Positions 1 to 6,737 of a stretch of 15,803 nucleotides of DNA are shown one piece after another. How positions within the stretch are numbered: position 1 is the first letter of the stretch; the number at the start of each line of letters is the position of its first letter. The stretch spans positions 1-15,803 of the forward strand of contig CAKTLG010000034.1 in the NCBI GenBank assembly GCA_934572465.1, read 5' to 3'. Both the position numbers and the translations under genes were made by a program. Source of the stretch: an uncultured Oscillospiraceae bacterium (GTDB lineage: Bacteria; Bacillota; Clostridia; Oscillospirales; Oscillospiraceae). The notes under the pieces are model-generated. The model was not told where the DNA came from. It searched no databases and saw only the letters and a program-made list of their open reading frames with translations.

Positions 1-1014
1 ATCGCCAAGGCGCCCACCGGCACGGGCAAGACCTTTGCCTTCGGCATCCCCATCATCGAGCACATCGAGCCCGGCAGCGAGGAGACCGAGGCCGTCATTT
101 TAGCGCCCACGCGCGAGCTCGCCATGCAGATCACCGCCGAGCTGCGCGACCTGTGCATCTATCTTCCGGGCGTGCGTATCGTGTGCCTGTACGGCGGCGC
201 GCCCATCGGCAGGCAGATCGACGCACTGAAAAAGCATCCGCAGATCGTCGTTGCGACCCCCGGCCGCCTGAGCGACCACATGAAGCGCCGCACCGTCAAG
301 CTCGACAACGTCAAGACCGTCGTGCTCGACGAGGCCGACCGTATGCTCGACATGGGCTTCATCCACGATGTGACGCGCATTTTAGACAAGCTCAAGAGCC
401 GCCGCAATCTCGGTATGTTCTCCGCGACGATCTCGCGCGAGGTCATGGACATCAGCTGGATGTACCAGCGCGACCCCGAGGAGATCACCGTGCAGGCGAG
501 GGAGGAGAACAAGCCCGATATCGCGCAGTACCGCGTGGACGTGGGGCAGAACGACAAGGCCCATGCCATGGCGCAGATCATCCGCTCGGAGGGGCACGAG
601 CGCGTCATCGCCTTCTGCAACACCAAGGGCATGGCTGAGCGGCTCAAGGCCTTCCTCATGATGGAGGGGCTGGACGTGGACTGCATCCACGGCGACATCC
701 CGCAGAAAAAGCGCGAGGCCGTGATGGCGCGCTTCCGCCGCGGCGAGCTGCCTGTCTTCGTTGCGACCGACGTGGCCGCGCGCGGCATCGACGTCGACGA
801 CGTCGACGCGGTGTTCAACTACGATGTGCCGCAGGAGAACGAATATTACGTCCACCGCATCGGGCGCACGGGGCGCGCCAAGCGCCGCGGCGTCGCCTAC
901 ACGCTGGTGTCGGATTATCCCTCCGGCATGCGGCTCGACGCGATCGCCAAATTCACGGGCAATGAGATCAAAAAGGCGCGCCTTGACGCGGAAGGGAAGC
1001 TCGTCGAGGACTGA
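1..1014 (+). CDS. DEAD-box ATP-dependent RNA helicase, 5' truncated by window edge
   Basis: This is an RNA-unwinding ATPase of superfamily 2, acting in the cytoplasm on structured RNA. The frame is open from base 1, so the N-terminus (Q-motif) lies outside; 337 residues are visible. Counting from the first visible codon, I see motif I APTGTGKT at 4-11, PTRELA at 36-41, TPGR at 86-89, DEAD at 110-113, SAT at 141-143, ATDVAARGID at 255-264 and HRIGRTGR at 285-292, which is the complete two-domain core from motif I onward. The protein stops about 45 residues after motif VI, so it is a minimal core helicase without the basic or RNA-binding C-terminal extension seen in DeaD/CshA proteins. A strong terminator follows. 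The family is certain. The exact paralog and physiological role (ribosome assembly, mRNA decay, cold response) cannot be told from this fragment. Confidence 0.96.
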   Translation: MAKAPTGTGKTFAFGIPIIEHIEPGSEETEAVILAPTRELAMQITAELRDLCIYLPGVRIVCLYGGAPIGRQIDALKKHPQIVVATPGRLSDHMKRRTVKLDNVKTVVLDEADRMLDMGFIHDVTRILDKLKSRRNLGMFSATISREVMDISWMYQRDPEEITVQAREENKPDIAQYRVDVGQNDKAHAMAQIIRSEGHERVIAFCNTKGMAERLKAFLMMEGLDVDCIHGDIPQKKREAVMARFRRGELPVFVATDVAARGIDVDDVDAVFNYDVPQENEYYVHRIGRTGRAKRRGVAYTLVSDYPSGMRLDAIAKFTGNEIKKARLDAEGKLVED

Positions 1015-1051
1015 GCGCGGCGGCTCCGCGAAGCTGTGAGAATTGAAGAGG

Positions 1052-1088
1052 GAGACGGCTCTTTTGAAAAAGAGCCGTCTCTTTTTTT
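1052..1088 (+). terminator. Rho-independent terminator of the helicase gene
   Basis: A perfect 14-bp inverted repeat (GAGACGGCTCTTTT at 1052-1065 and its complement at 1068-1081) is followed by seven Ts (1082-1088). It lies 37 bases after the helicase stop codon. Confidence 0.93.
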
Positions 1089-1165
1089 GCCTGCCGCGGC
1101 GCTTGCGCAGGGATGTGATCTGCCGCCGGGTTTGGTAACATTCTGTAACTTTTTTCTCTCGTCAC

Positions 1166-1194
1166 TTTACAAGGGCGCGCTTTTTCGCTATAAT
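1166..1194 (+). promoter_or_regulatory. Sigma-A type promoter of the peptide-binding protein gene
   Basis: TTTACA at 1166-1171 and a consensus TATAAT at 1189-1194 are separated by 17 bases. The 5' untranslated leader would be about 55 bases. Confidence 0.8.
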
Positions 1195-1254
1195 AGTCCG
1201 CGTATTACGAAAATGGGGCGGCGTTCCGCCGCGCTTTTGATAATGGGAGAGCCT

Positions 1255-2895
1255 ATGAAAAAAATGAGACAGATCGTGGGGGTTGCGCTCTGCGCGGCGC
1301 TGCTGCTGGGACTTTTTTCCGGCTGCGGAAAGAAGACCGAGGCGGAGCCGTTTATCCTGCGCGCGAGCGTCTGCGACGCGATCGCGTCGCTCGACCCCGC
1401 GATGAATACCGACGACGACGCGGAAAGCGTTTTTTACGCCCTGTATGAAAACCTCATGCGCATGAGCGACGACGGCAGCGGCCACGCCGTGCTGGCAAAC
1501 GGCATGGCCAAGGAGTACACCGAGGAGATCAACTACGACGGCACGGTGACCTACCGCTTCACGCTGCGCTCGAGCGCGCGCTGGTCGGACGGGAAGAAGG
1601 TCACGGCGGACGATTTTGTCTATGCATGGCAGCGCCTTGTCGATCCGGCAACGGGTTCGCCCAACCACGCGCTTCTGAGCATGGTCGCGGGCTATGACGA
1701 GGTGCGCGAGGGCGGCGATCTTTCGCTTTTGCAGGTCTCGGCCAAGAACGACACGACCTTCTGCGTGACGCTCTCCTCCGCCTGCGCTTATTTCATCGAG
1801 GGCATCTGCACGGCGGTCGCCACGATGCCGCTGCGCCGCGATCTCAGTGGAAAAACGGATTTTACGGGCGCCGACCTTGTGACCAACGGCGCCTATCGTG
1901 TCGGCACGTGGGTCAGGTCGAGCGCGCTGAGCGCCGAGCGCAACGAGCAGTATTACGAATCGCGGCTCGTCGGTCCCGATACGCTGCAATTCGTCTTTGC
2001 CGCCGATTCCGCGGCGGCGTGGGCGCTCTATGAGGCGGGAGAGGTCGACTATGTTTCCCACCTGCCGGACGAGGTGATCGCCGGCTTCGCCCAGAACGAG
2101 AGCTGGCAGGCGTCGGACATTTACGCCACCTGCTGCGTGCTGTACAACAACGAGACGGATCTTTTCTCCAACGAGCATATCCGCAGGGCCTTTGACCTTG
2201 CCATCGACCGCGCGGCGGCCGCCGCTGCGGGCGGCGCGGAGAACCGTCCCGCGACGGGGCTTGTGCCCAGCGGCATCGCCGATTCCGGCGAGACGGAGGA
2301 CGACTACCGCACGACCGGCGGCGAGCTGTGCGCCGTGGATGCGGAGGGCCTTGCCGCGCGGCAGGAGGAGGCGAAGACCGAGCTGACCTTTGCCGGCTAT
2401 TACAGCACGAGCATGTTCCCGCCTGTGGAGCTTCTGTATGTGGACGGCGCGGAGAGCGACGCGGTCGCCGCCGCGCTGCAGACGATGTGGCGCGATACGC
2501 TGGGCGTGAACGTGATGCTCCACGGCGTGACGCAGGAGGAGTATGACGCGCGCATGGCCGAGCGGAACTACGAGCTCGCCATGCAGAAGATCGTCGCGCA
2601 GTACGACGATGCGATGAGCTTTCTCGACCGCTGGTGCACGCTGGATGAGCAGAACCTCATCGGCTATGAGAACGGCACTTACGATGTGCTGCTCGGCGTT
2701 GCGAAGGCGTCGGAGAATCTGGTGGCGCGCGTTGCGTTCCTGCACGACGCCGAAGCGATGCTCCTTGGAGACACGGCGCTCTCGCCGGTGTACTTCGACG
2801 GCACGGCGCACCTGCTGCGCGAGGGCCTGCGCGGCGACTATACTGACGGCTTCGGCACGAGCTATCTTTCCGGCGTACGCGTGAGCGCGGAGTAA
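1255..2895 (+). CDS. Oligopeptide-type ABC transporter substrate-binding lipoprotein (SBP family 5)
   Basis: This is an extracytoplasmic solute receptor, probably for peptides, that would deliver ligand to an ABC importer. The 546-residue protein has a lipoprotein signal: basic MKKMRQ, a hydrophobic core, then FSGC with Cys24 as the lipidation site. The family 5 signature WSDGKKVTADDFVYAWQRL follows. Length fits OppA-like proteins (about 530-560). I chose the ATG at 1255 because GGGAGA (1245-1250) lies at proper spacing; the in-frame ATG at 1243 overlaps that site. The gene has its own promoter and terminator and no permease or ATPase genes beside it, so it must share a transporter encoded elsewhere or serve another role such as peptide sensing. 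The family is sure. The peptide ligand is assumed from the family, and other ligands (nickel, glycans) are known for SBP_bac_5 members. Confidence 0.9.
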   Translation: MKKMRQIVGVALCAALLLGLFSGCGKKTEAEPFILRASVCDAIASLDPAMNTDDDAESVFYALYENLMRMSDDGSGHAVLANGMAKEYTEEINYDGTVTYRFTLRSSARWSDGKKVTADDFVYAWQRLVDPATGSPNHALLSMVAGYDEVREGGDLSLLQVSAKNDTTFCVTLSSACAYFIEGICTAVATMPLRRDLSGKTDFTGADLVTNGAYRVGTWVRSSALSAERNEQYYESRLVGPDTLQFVFAADSAAAWALYEAGEVDYVSHLPDEVIAGFAQNESWQASDIYATCCVLYNNETDLFSNEHIRRAFDLAIDRAAAAAAGGAENRPATGLVPSGIADSGETEDDYRTTGGELCAVDAEGLAARQEEAKTELTFAGYYSTSMFPPVELLYVDGAESDAVAAALQTMWRDTLGVNVMLHGVTQEEYDARMAERNYELAMQKIVAQYDDAMSFLDRWCTLDEQNLIGYENGTYDVLLGVAKASENLVARVAFLHDAEAMLLGDTALSPVYFDGTAHLLREGLRGDYTDGFGTSYLSGVRVSAE

Positions 2896-2915
2896 AGCGG
2901 AATACGACGACAGGG

Positions 2916-2953
2916 CGCGGCGGCTCCTTTTGCGGGGGGCCGCCGCGTTTTTT
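2916..2953 (+). terminator. Rho-independent terminator after the peptide-binding protein
   Basis: CGCGGCGGC (2916-2924) pairs with GCCGCCGCG (2939-2947), extended inward by TCC/GGG including one G-U pair, and is followed by six Ts (2948-2953). Confidence 0.88.
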
Positions 2954-2983
2954 CGCGCGCGGAAAGAAAAAATGACAAAACGC

Positions 2984-3012
2984 TTGCTTTCCTGCCAGAA
3001 ACCGTCTACAAT
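2984..3012 (+). promoter_or_regulatory. Sigma-A type promoter of the antiporter gene
   Basis: TTGCTT (2984-2989) and TACAAT (3007-3012) are spaced 17 bases apart. The same pair of hexamers with the same spacing occurs on the minus strand upstream of rpe (11748-11776). Confidence 0.72.
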
Positions 3013-3066
3013 ACTGTATTTGGGCGGCCTGCCGCCTGAAAGTATGCTTTTGTGAAGGTGTTTTCC

Positions 3067-4398
3067 ATGACTGCCATTTTGAATCTTGCCGTCGCGCTGC
3101 TCGCGGGACTTCTGATGACCCGCATTTTCGGCCGCTGGCACCTGCCCGATGTGACGGCCTTTCTCGTCACCGGCGTTTTGATCGGCCCGTTCGTGCTGGG
3201 CCGTCTCGGCATCTCCGGCCTCGGCTTTTCAAGCTATGAGGAGGTCGAGGCGCTGGGCATGATCTCCAATGTCGCGATGGGCTTCATCGCCTTTTCCATC
3301 GGCAATGAGTTCCGTCTCAGCCAGCTGAAGAAAACGGGGCGTCAGGCGCTCATCATCGGCATTTTGCAGGCGCTCGCCGCCATGCTGCTCGTCGATGTGG
3401 CGCTTGTGATCTTCCACACGCTGCGCCCTGACATCCTCTCGCTCCCCGCCGCCATCACGCTTGGCGCCATCGCCTCTGCCACCGCGCCCGCAGCCACGCT
3501 GATGGTCGTGCGCCAGTACAAGGCCAAGGGCGAGCTGACCGATCTCCTGCTGCCGATCGTCGCGCTTGACGACGCGGTGGGCCTGATCGTCTTTGCTGTG
3601 TCGTTCGGCATCGCGCGCGCGCTCGTCAGCGGCACGGTGAGCCTTGTGTCCATCCTGCTCAACCCCTGCATCGAGATCTTCTGCTCGCTGCTGCTCGGCG
3701 CGCTCGCGGGCTTTATCCTCACGAAGCTTGAGACGATGTTCACCTCCAACACCAACCGCCTGTCGCTGACGATCGGCTTCGTCTTCCTCACGGTCGGCAT
3801 CTCGATGCTCGAGGTGCACTTCGGCGAGGTGAAGCTCGGCTTTTCCTCGCTGCTGGTGTGCATGATGCTCGGCACGGTGTTCTGCAACATCTGCCCGCTG
3901 TCGGACGATCTGATGGGCCGCGCGGACAAGTGGTCGCAGCCGCTGCTGGCGGTGTTCTTCGTCATCAGCGGCGCGGAGCTGCGCCTTGAGGTCTTTGCCG
4001 AGCCGACGCTCGTACTCGTGGGCGTGGTCTACATCCTCGCCCGCTCGGTCGGCAAGTGCGTCGGCGCGGACTGCTCGGCGCGCATGGTCGGGTGCAGCGA
4101 CACGGTCGTCAAGTACCTCGGCATCACGCTGCTGCCGCAGGCGGGCGTGGCGCTCGGCATGTGCGTGAGCGCGCAGGCGCTCGGCGCGCAGGATGGCGGC
4201 CTGATCCGCAACATCATCCTCTTCTCCGTGCTTATTTACGAGCTGGTCGGCCCGCTGGCGACGAAGGAAGCGCTCAAGGCCGCCGGCGAGATCACCGAAA
4301 AGCCGAAGGAGGTGCTCGAGCGCCGCGAGCGCAAGCTGGCCGAGGCCGAGCCGAAGGAGCTGCTGGAGCGCCGCAAAGAGCGCAGAGAGCAGCATTGA
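3067..4398 (+). CDS. CPA2-family cation:proton antiporter (Kef/NapA-like) without a nucleotide-binding domain
   Basis: This is an integral membrane exchanger expected to swap Na+ or K+ for protons across the cytoplasmic membrane, supporting pH and ion homeostasis. The 443-residue protein consists almost entirely of hydrophobic segments. SATAP at residues 137-141 and the paired aspartates DD at 168-169 (LDDAVG) match the transport site of CPA antiporters; a DD pair is typical of electrogenic Na+/H+ members such as NapA. The last 40 residues are a highly charged, probably helical cytoplasmic tail rich in E, K and R. No TrkA-N/TrkA-C regulatory domain follows, unlike KefB/KefC. The ATG at 3067 is chosen because GAAGGTG (3054-3060) lies six bases before it; a GTG at 3052 is in frame but lacks a site. 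The gene stands alone with its own promoter and terminator. The transported cation cannot be told from sequence. Confidence 0.88.
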   Translation: MTAILNLAVALLAGLLMTRIFGRWHLPDVTAFLVTGVLIGPFVLGRLGISGLGFSSYEEVEALGMISNVAMGFIAFSIGNEFRLSQLKKTGRQALIIGILQALAAMLLVDVALVIFHTLRPDILSLPAAITLGAIASATAPAATLMVVRQYKAKGELTDLLLPIVALDDAVGLIVFAVSFGIARALVSGTVSLVSILLNPCIEIFCSLLLGALAGFILTKLETMFTSNTNRLSLTIGFVFLTVGISMLEVHFGEVKLGFSSLLVCMMLGTVFCNICPLSDDLMGRADKWSQPLLAVFFVISGAELRLEVFAEPTLVLVGVVYILARSVGKCVGADCSARMVGCSDTVVKYLGITLLPQAGVALGMCVSAQALGAQDGGLIRNIILFSVLIYELVGPLATKEALKAAGEITEKPKEVLERRERKLAEAEPKELLERRKERREQH

Positions 4399-4414
4399 TC
4401 CCGTTTATGCAGAG

Positions 4415-4440
4415 GGGAGCCGCGCCGCGGCTCCCTTTTT
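4415..4440 (+). terminator. Rho-independent terminator of the antiporter gene
   Basis: GGGAGCCG (4415-4422) pairs with CGGCTCCC (4428-4435) around a five-base loop, followed by five Ts. Confidence 0.85.
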
Positions 4441-4493
4441 CGCGTATTTTCGGAACTTTTTGTGAATTTATGCGTCTAATAGGGAAAGCGCAC

Positions 4494-4523
4494 TTGACAT
4501 AACTTGCGCGAATTTTGTAGAAT
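4494..4523 (+). promoter_or_regulatory. Promoter of the SH3-domain protein gene
   Basis: A consensus TTGACA (4494-4499) is followed after 18 bases by TAGAAT (4518-4523). The bases around the -35 box closely resemble those at the promoter of the XRE gene (11790-11812). Confidence 0.82.
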
Positions 4524-4559
4524 AAGGTCGAAAACAAGATCTGCCAAGGAGGAATGGAT

Positions 4560-5336
4560 ATGGAAGGTCGTCGCATGGTCAGCCGCCGCAAGCCGCGGCG
4601 CAATCCGCTGTATGTGCTCTTTATGGCGCTGCTTGCCGCCGTGCTGGTGCTTCTGGTCGTGTCGATCACGCTGGGCGTGAAGCTCAGCAGCGTGCGCCGC
4701 GACCTCGCCGCCGCGCAGACGAAGCTCGAGCAGCTGCAAAACGGCGGCACGGCGCCGGTCGACCCGCTGCCGGTTGGCCCCTCCGGCGAAGACGGCGCGC
4801 AGACGGACGGCGATACGCAGGGCGACGCGCCGCAGACCGGCGACGTGTCCGGCACGCAGACGGGCGGGCAGACCGCCGCGTCAAGCGATGTGATCGACTG
4901 GCTCGATCTCACGGGCCACAGCGAGGTCGCCGTCAAGCCCGGCTCCGTTTACGATAAGTATTATGTCTACTACACGAGCGCCGGCGTGAACCTGCGCGCC
5001 GGCCCCGGCACGAGCTACGATAAGGTCAGGCTCGTCGACCTCGGCACCGAGGTCAAGGCCGCCGCCAAGCAGGACGGGTGGACGTTCGTTTCCGTGGGGG
5101 ATCAGTTCGGCTGGATCAACTCCGACTATCTCTCCACCACGCGTCCCGAGCCGAAGCCGGCGCAGACCGCCGCGAACAGCGGCTCTGCCGCCTCCGGCAC
5201 AACAGGGACCACCGGCACGGACAGCTCCGGCACGGCGGGCGGCACGGCGGGCGGCGCCTCGACCGGCGCGGACGCACCGGCGGACAGCGGCGCGGCGGCA
5301 AGCGACGAGATGCCCGAATGGCTGCGCAACAACTGA
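4560..5336 (+). CDS. Membrane-anchored bacterial SH3 (SH3_3) domain protein
   Basis: This is a single-pass membrane protein with an extracytoplasmic SH3 domain, likely binding peptidoglycan or another envelope ligand. In its 258 residues I see a basic cytoplasmic N-terminus (1-16), one transmembrane helix (about 17-40), a short coiled-coil-like stretch (41-60), and a Gly/Thr/Asp-rich linker (61-120). An SH3_3 domain follows at about 135-192, with the hallmark VNLRAGPGTSYDKV and GWINSDYL. The C-terminal tail (193-258) is low complexity, rich in Ala, Gly, Ser and Thr. AAGGAGG (4546-4552) sits seven bases before the ATG at 4560 but only one base before the ATG at 4554, so I take 4560. No catalytic domain (amidase, NlpC/P60) is attached, so a sensing, scaffolding or anchoring role is more likely than cell-wall hydrolysis. 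It is transcribed alone. Confidence 0.85.
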   Translation: MEGRRMVSRRKPRRNPLYVLFMALLAAVLVLLVVSITLGVKLSSVRRDLAAAQTKLEQLQNGGTAPVDPLPVGPSGEDGAQTDGDTQGDAPQTGDVSGTQTGGQTAASSDVIDWLDLTGHSEVAVKPGSVYDKYYVYYTSAGVNLRAGPGTSYDKVRLVDLGTEVKAAAKQDGWTFVSVGDQFGWINSDYLSTTRPEPKPAQTAANSGSAASGTTGTTGTDSSGTAGGTAGGASTGADAPADSGAAASDEMPEWLRNN

Positions 5337-5343
5337 GCAAAAG

Positions 5344-5384
5344 AAAAAAGGGGACGGGATCGAAACGATCACGTCCCCTTTTTT
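5344..5384. terminator. Bidirectional terminator between convergent genes
   Basis: GGGGACG (5350-5356) pairs with CGTCCCC (5372-5378), and an inner GATCG/CGATC stem closes an AAA loop with one G/A mismatch between the two. The hairpin is flanked by six As on the left and six Ts on the right, so it can stop the SH3 gene on the plus strand and the NifX-like gene on the minus strand. Confidence 0.9.
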
Positions 5385-5396
5385 GCAGGAAAGGAC

Positions 5397-5780
5397 TCAG
5401 CGCAGCGTGCAGCTCTTGCAGTCCAGCGAGCAGGCGTGGCCGTGTCCGCAGGCGTTGCAGGCATTGCTCGGGTCGAAGACGACCGTGCCGCTGAGGAAGG
5501 CGAGCGCCGCGTCGTCGGCTTTGCCGGCGGCGTTGGGAAAGAGCATGATGCCCGCCGCGCCCGCCTCATGCCGCTCCTCGTCGCTCACGCTGCCGCAGAT
5601 GAGCGCGTCGATGCCGTAACGCTCCAGCAGCGCAATGGCGGCGGCCGTGCCGCTCTGCTCCAGCGGCACGAGGAACTGCCGCACGATCCTGCCGTGATCG
5701 TCCTCGTAAAAATGGAATGCCTCCGCGCCGCCGAGCGGGGCGAAGACCTCGTCGTGCGCAACAGGGACTGCGATCCGCAT
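5397..5780 (-). CDS. NifX/NifB-C family (dinitrogenase iron-molybdenum cofactor-type) small protein with cysteine-rich tail
   Basis: The 127-residue protein has the Nitro_FeMo-Co fold: MRIAVPVAHDEVFAPLGGAEAF at the N-terminus, and a central YGIDALICGSVSDEER with the typical CGS. In nitrogen fixers this fold binds FeMo-cofactor precursors, but many non-fixing anaerobes carry it beside iron-sulfur or hydrogenase genes with unknown roles. Here the last 20 residues hold five cysteines (108, 111, 117, 121, 124) and two histidines (113, 115), spaced like a metal or Fe-S cluster ligand set. No nif, hydrogenase or Fe-S genes are nearby. The ATG at 5780 is preceded by GGAGGA on the minus strand at seven-base spacing. 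The gene is monocistronic. I would call it a putative metal-cluster carrier; the exact cofactor is unknown. Confidence 0.82.
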   Translation of the reverse strand: MRIAVPVAHDEVFAPLGGAEAFHFYEDDHGRIVRQFLVPLEQSGTAAAIALLERYGIDALICGSVSDEERHEAGAAGIMLFPNAAGKADDAALAFLSGTVVFDPSNACNACGHGHACSLDCKSCTLR

Positions 5781-5825
5781 GATAGGCTCCTCCGTTTCAT
5801 AGGATTGATATCGTTCTTCGCTTAT

Positions 5826-5853
5826 AGTATACCGCGTGCGCGCGGAAAATCAA
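5826..5853 (-). promoter_or_regulatory. Promoter of the NifX-like gene
   Basis: On the minus strand, TTGATT (5853-5848) and TATACT (5831-5826) are spaced 16 bases apart, about 45 bases before the start codon. Confidence 0.6.
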
Positions 5854-5968
5854 GCGGCAGAACATGGCGCGGCGTATTTTTCGCCCGAGCGCCGGATATA
5901 CTGCGCTGCAAACGCGGCGGGCGGCGCGCGCCCCTTTGCCGGAAGCGGCGCAAAACGGGGGGAGAGCC

Positions 5969-6664
5969 ATGCCAAGCGTTATAGAGGGGCTGCCGGAGCT
6001 GTCGATCCCTGCGATCACGCTGCGGCTGCTGCTTACCACCGTCTTTGCCGGTACGCTCGGCTACGAGCGCGAGCGGCACAGGCAGGCGGCGGGCTTCCGC
6101 ACCTACATCATTGTGGCGGACGCCTCGGCGCTGGTGATGATGACGAATATCTTCATCGGCCAGTGCGTCGGCACGACGGATCTGGTGCGTATGCCAGCGT
6201 CGGTCATTACGGGGCTGGGCTTTCTCGGCGCGGGCACGATCCTCGTCACCAGGAGCAGAGAGATCAAAGGACTGACGACGGCGGCGGGACTGTGGGCGGT
6301 CGCCAACATCGGCCTTGCGCTCGGCGCGGGCTTCTACACGGGCGGCGCGGTCTGCTATGCCTTTATTCTGGTCGCCATGAACCTCCTGCGCCTTGTAGAC
6401 CGGCGCATCGAGAAAAGCCGGAGGGTCGTGGAGGTCTACTGCGAGCTGCGCTCGGCGCAGGCGATCGGCGGGCTCATCCGCTATGGGCGCGCGAACGACT
6501 GTCCGCTCTCGGATCTCAGCCTGTACAACGAGACGGCCTGCGGCGGGGCGGGCGCGCCGCTGTGCGGCACCTTCACGCTTCGGGTGAGCAAAGGGACGAC
6601 GCCGGCGGCGGTGGCCGCCGAGCTTGAAAAGCTCGACGGCGTGCTGTATCTGACGCGCCTGTAA
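5969..6664 (+). CDS. MgtC/SapB family membrane protein
   Basis: This is an inner-membrane protein of the MgtC/SapB family. Members are linked to growth under low magnesium and to membrane energetics; the biochemical function remains debated. The 231 residues contain the family motifs GYERERHRQAAGFRTY (31-46), ITGLGFLGAGTI (80-91) and GLTTAAGLWAVANIGLALG (101-119), with about five transmembrane helices. A soluble C-terminal domain (about 152-231) is probably ACT-like, as in other long members. The ATG at 5969 is preceded by GGGGGAG (5957-5963). The frame is open further upstream to 5864, but that region has no ribosome site and overlaps the divergent promoter area. A possible -10 TATACT lies at 5897-5902 without a convincing -35. 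It is convergent with the MATE gene, and a shared hairpin lies between them. Confidence 0.9.
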   Translation: MPSVIEGLPELSIPAITLRLLLTTVFAGTLGYERERHRQAAGFRTYIIVADASALVMMTNIFIGQCVGTTDLVRMPASVITGLGFLGAGTILVTRSREIKGLTTAAGLWAVANIGLALGAGFYTGGAVCYAFILVAMNLLRLVDRRIEKSRRVVEVYCELRSAQAIGGLIRYGRANDCPLSDLSLYNETACGGAGAPLCGTFTLRVSKGTTPAAVAAELEKLDGVLYLTRL

Positions 6665-6693
6665 GCGCGGATGCGCAGGAGCGGCGGAAAGGG

Positions 6694-6730
6694 AAAGGGC
6701 GGGGCCGTGCTGAGCACGGCTCCGCCCTTT
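6694..6730. terminator. Bidirectional hairpin between mgtC-like and MATE genes
   Basis: A 17-bp stem (6694-6710 with 6714-6730, one G-U pair) closes a TGA loop and has AAA at one base and TTT at the other. The T-tracts are short in both directions, so termination strength is uncertain, but position and stability fit a shared terminator. Confidence 0.78.
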
Positions 6731-6737
6731 GGCACCG

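Noticed and set aside
1162..3141. A 659-codon open frame on the minus strand opposite the peptide-binding protein gene
   Set aside because: It is rich in Arg, His and Ala with no recognisable domain and no ribosome site, and it lies opposite a gene with clear motifs. Long antisense frames are expected in GC-rich DNA with strong third-position bias.
3229..4395. A 388-codon open frame opposite the antiporter gene
   Set aside because: Its composition is dominated by Arg, Asp, His, Glu and Gln with no domain pattern, the mirror image of a hydrophobic coding sequence.
5397..5780. Nitrogen fixation role for the NifX-like gene
   Set aside because: No nitrogenase structural or assembly genes are present, and this family is widespread in non-fixing anaerobes.
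5903..5968. Possible magnesium-sensing leader or riboswitch before the mgtC-like gene
   Set aside because: Only short GC hairpins (for example 5938-5949) are visible. There is no conserved M-box core, no terminator/antiterminator pair and no leader peptide that I can identify.
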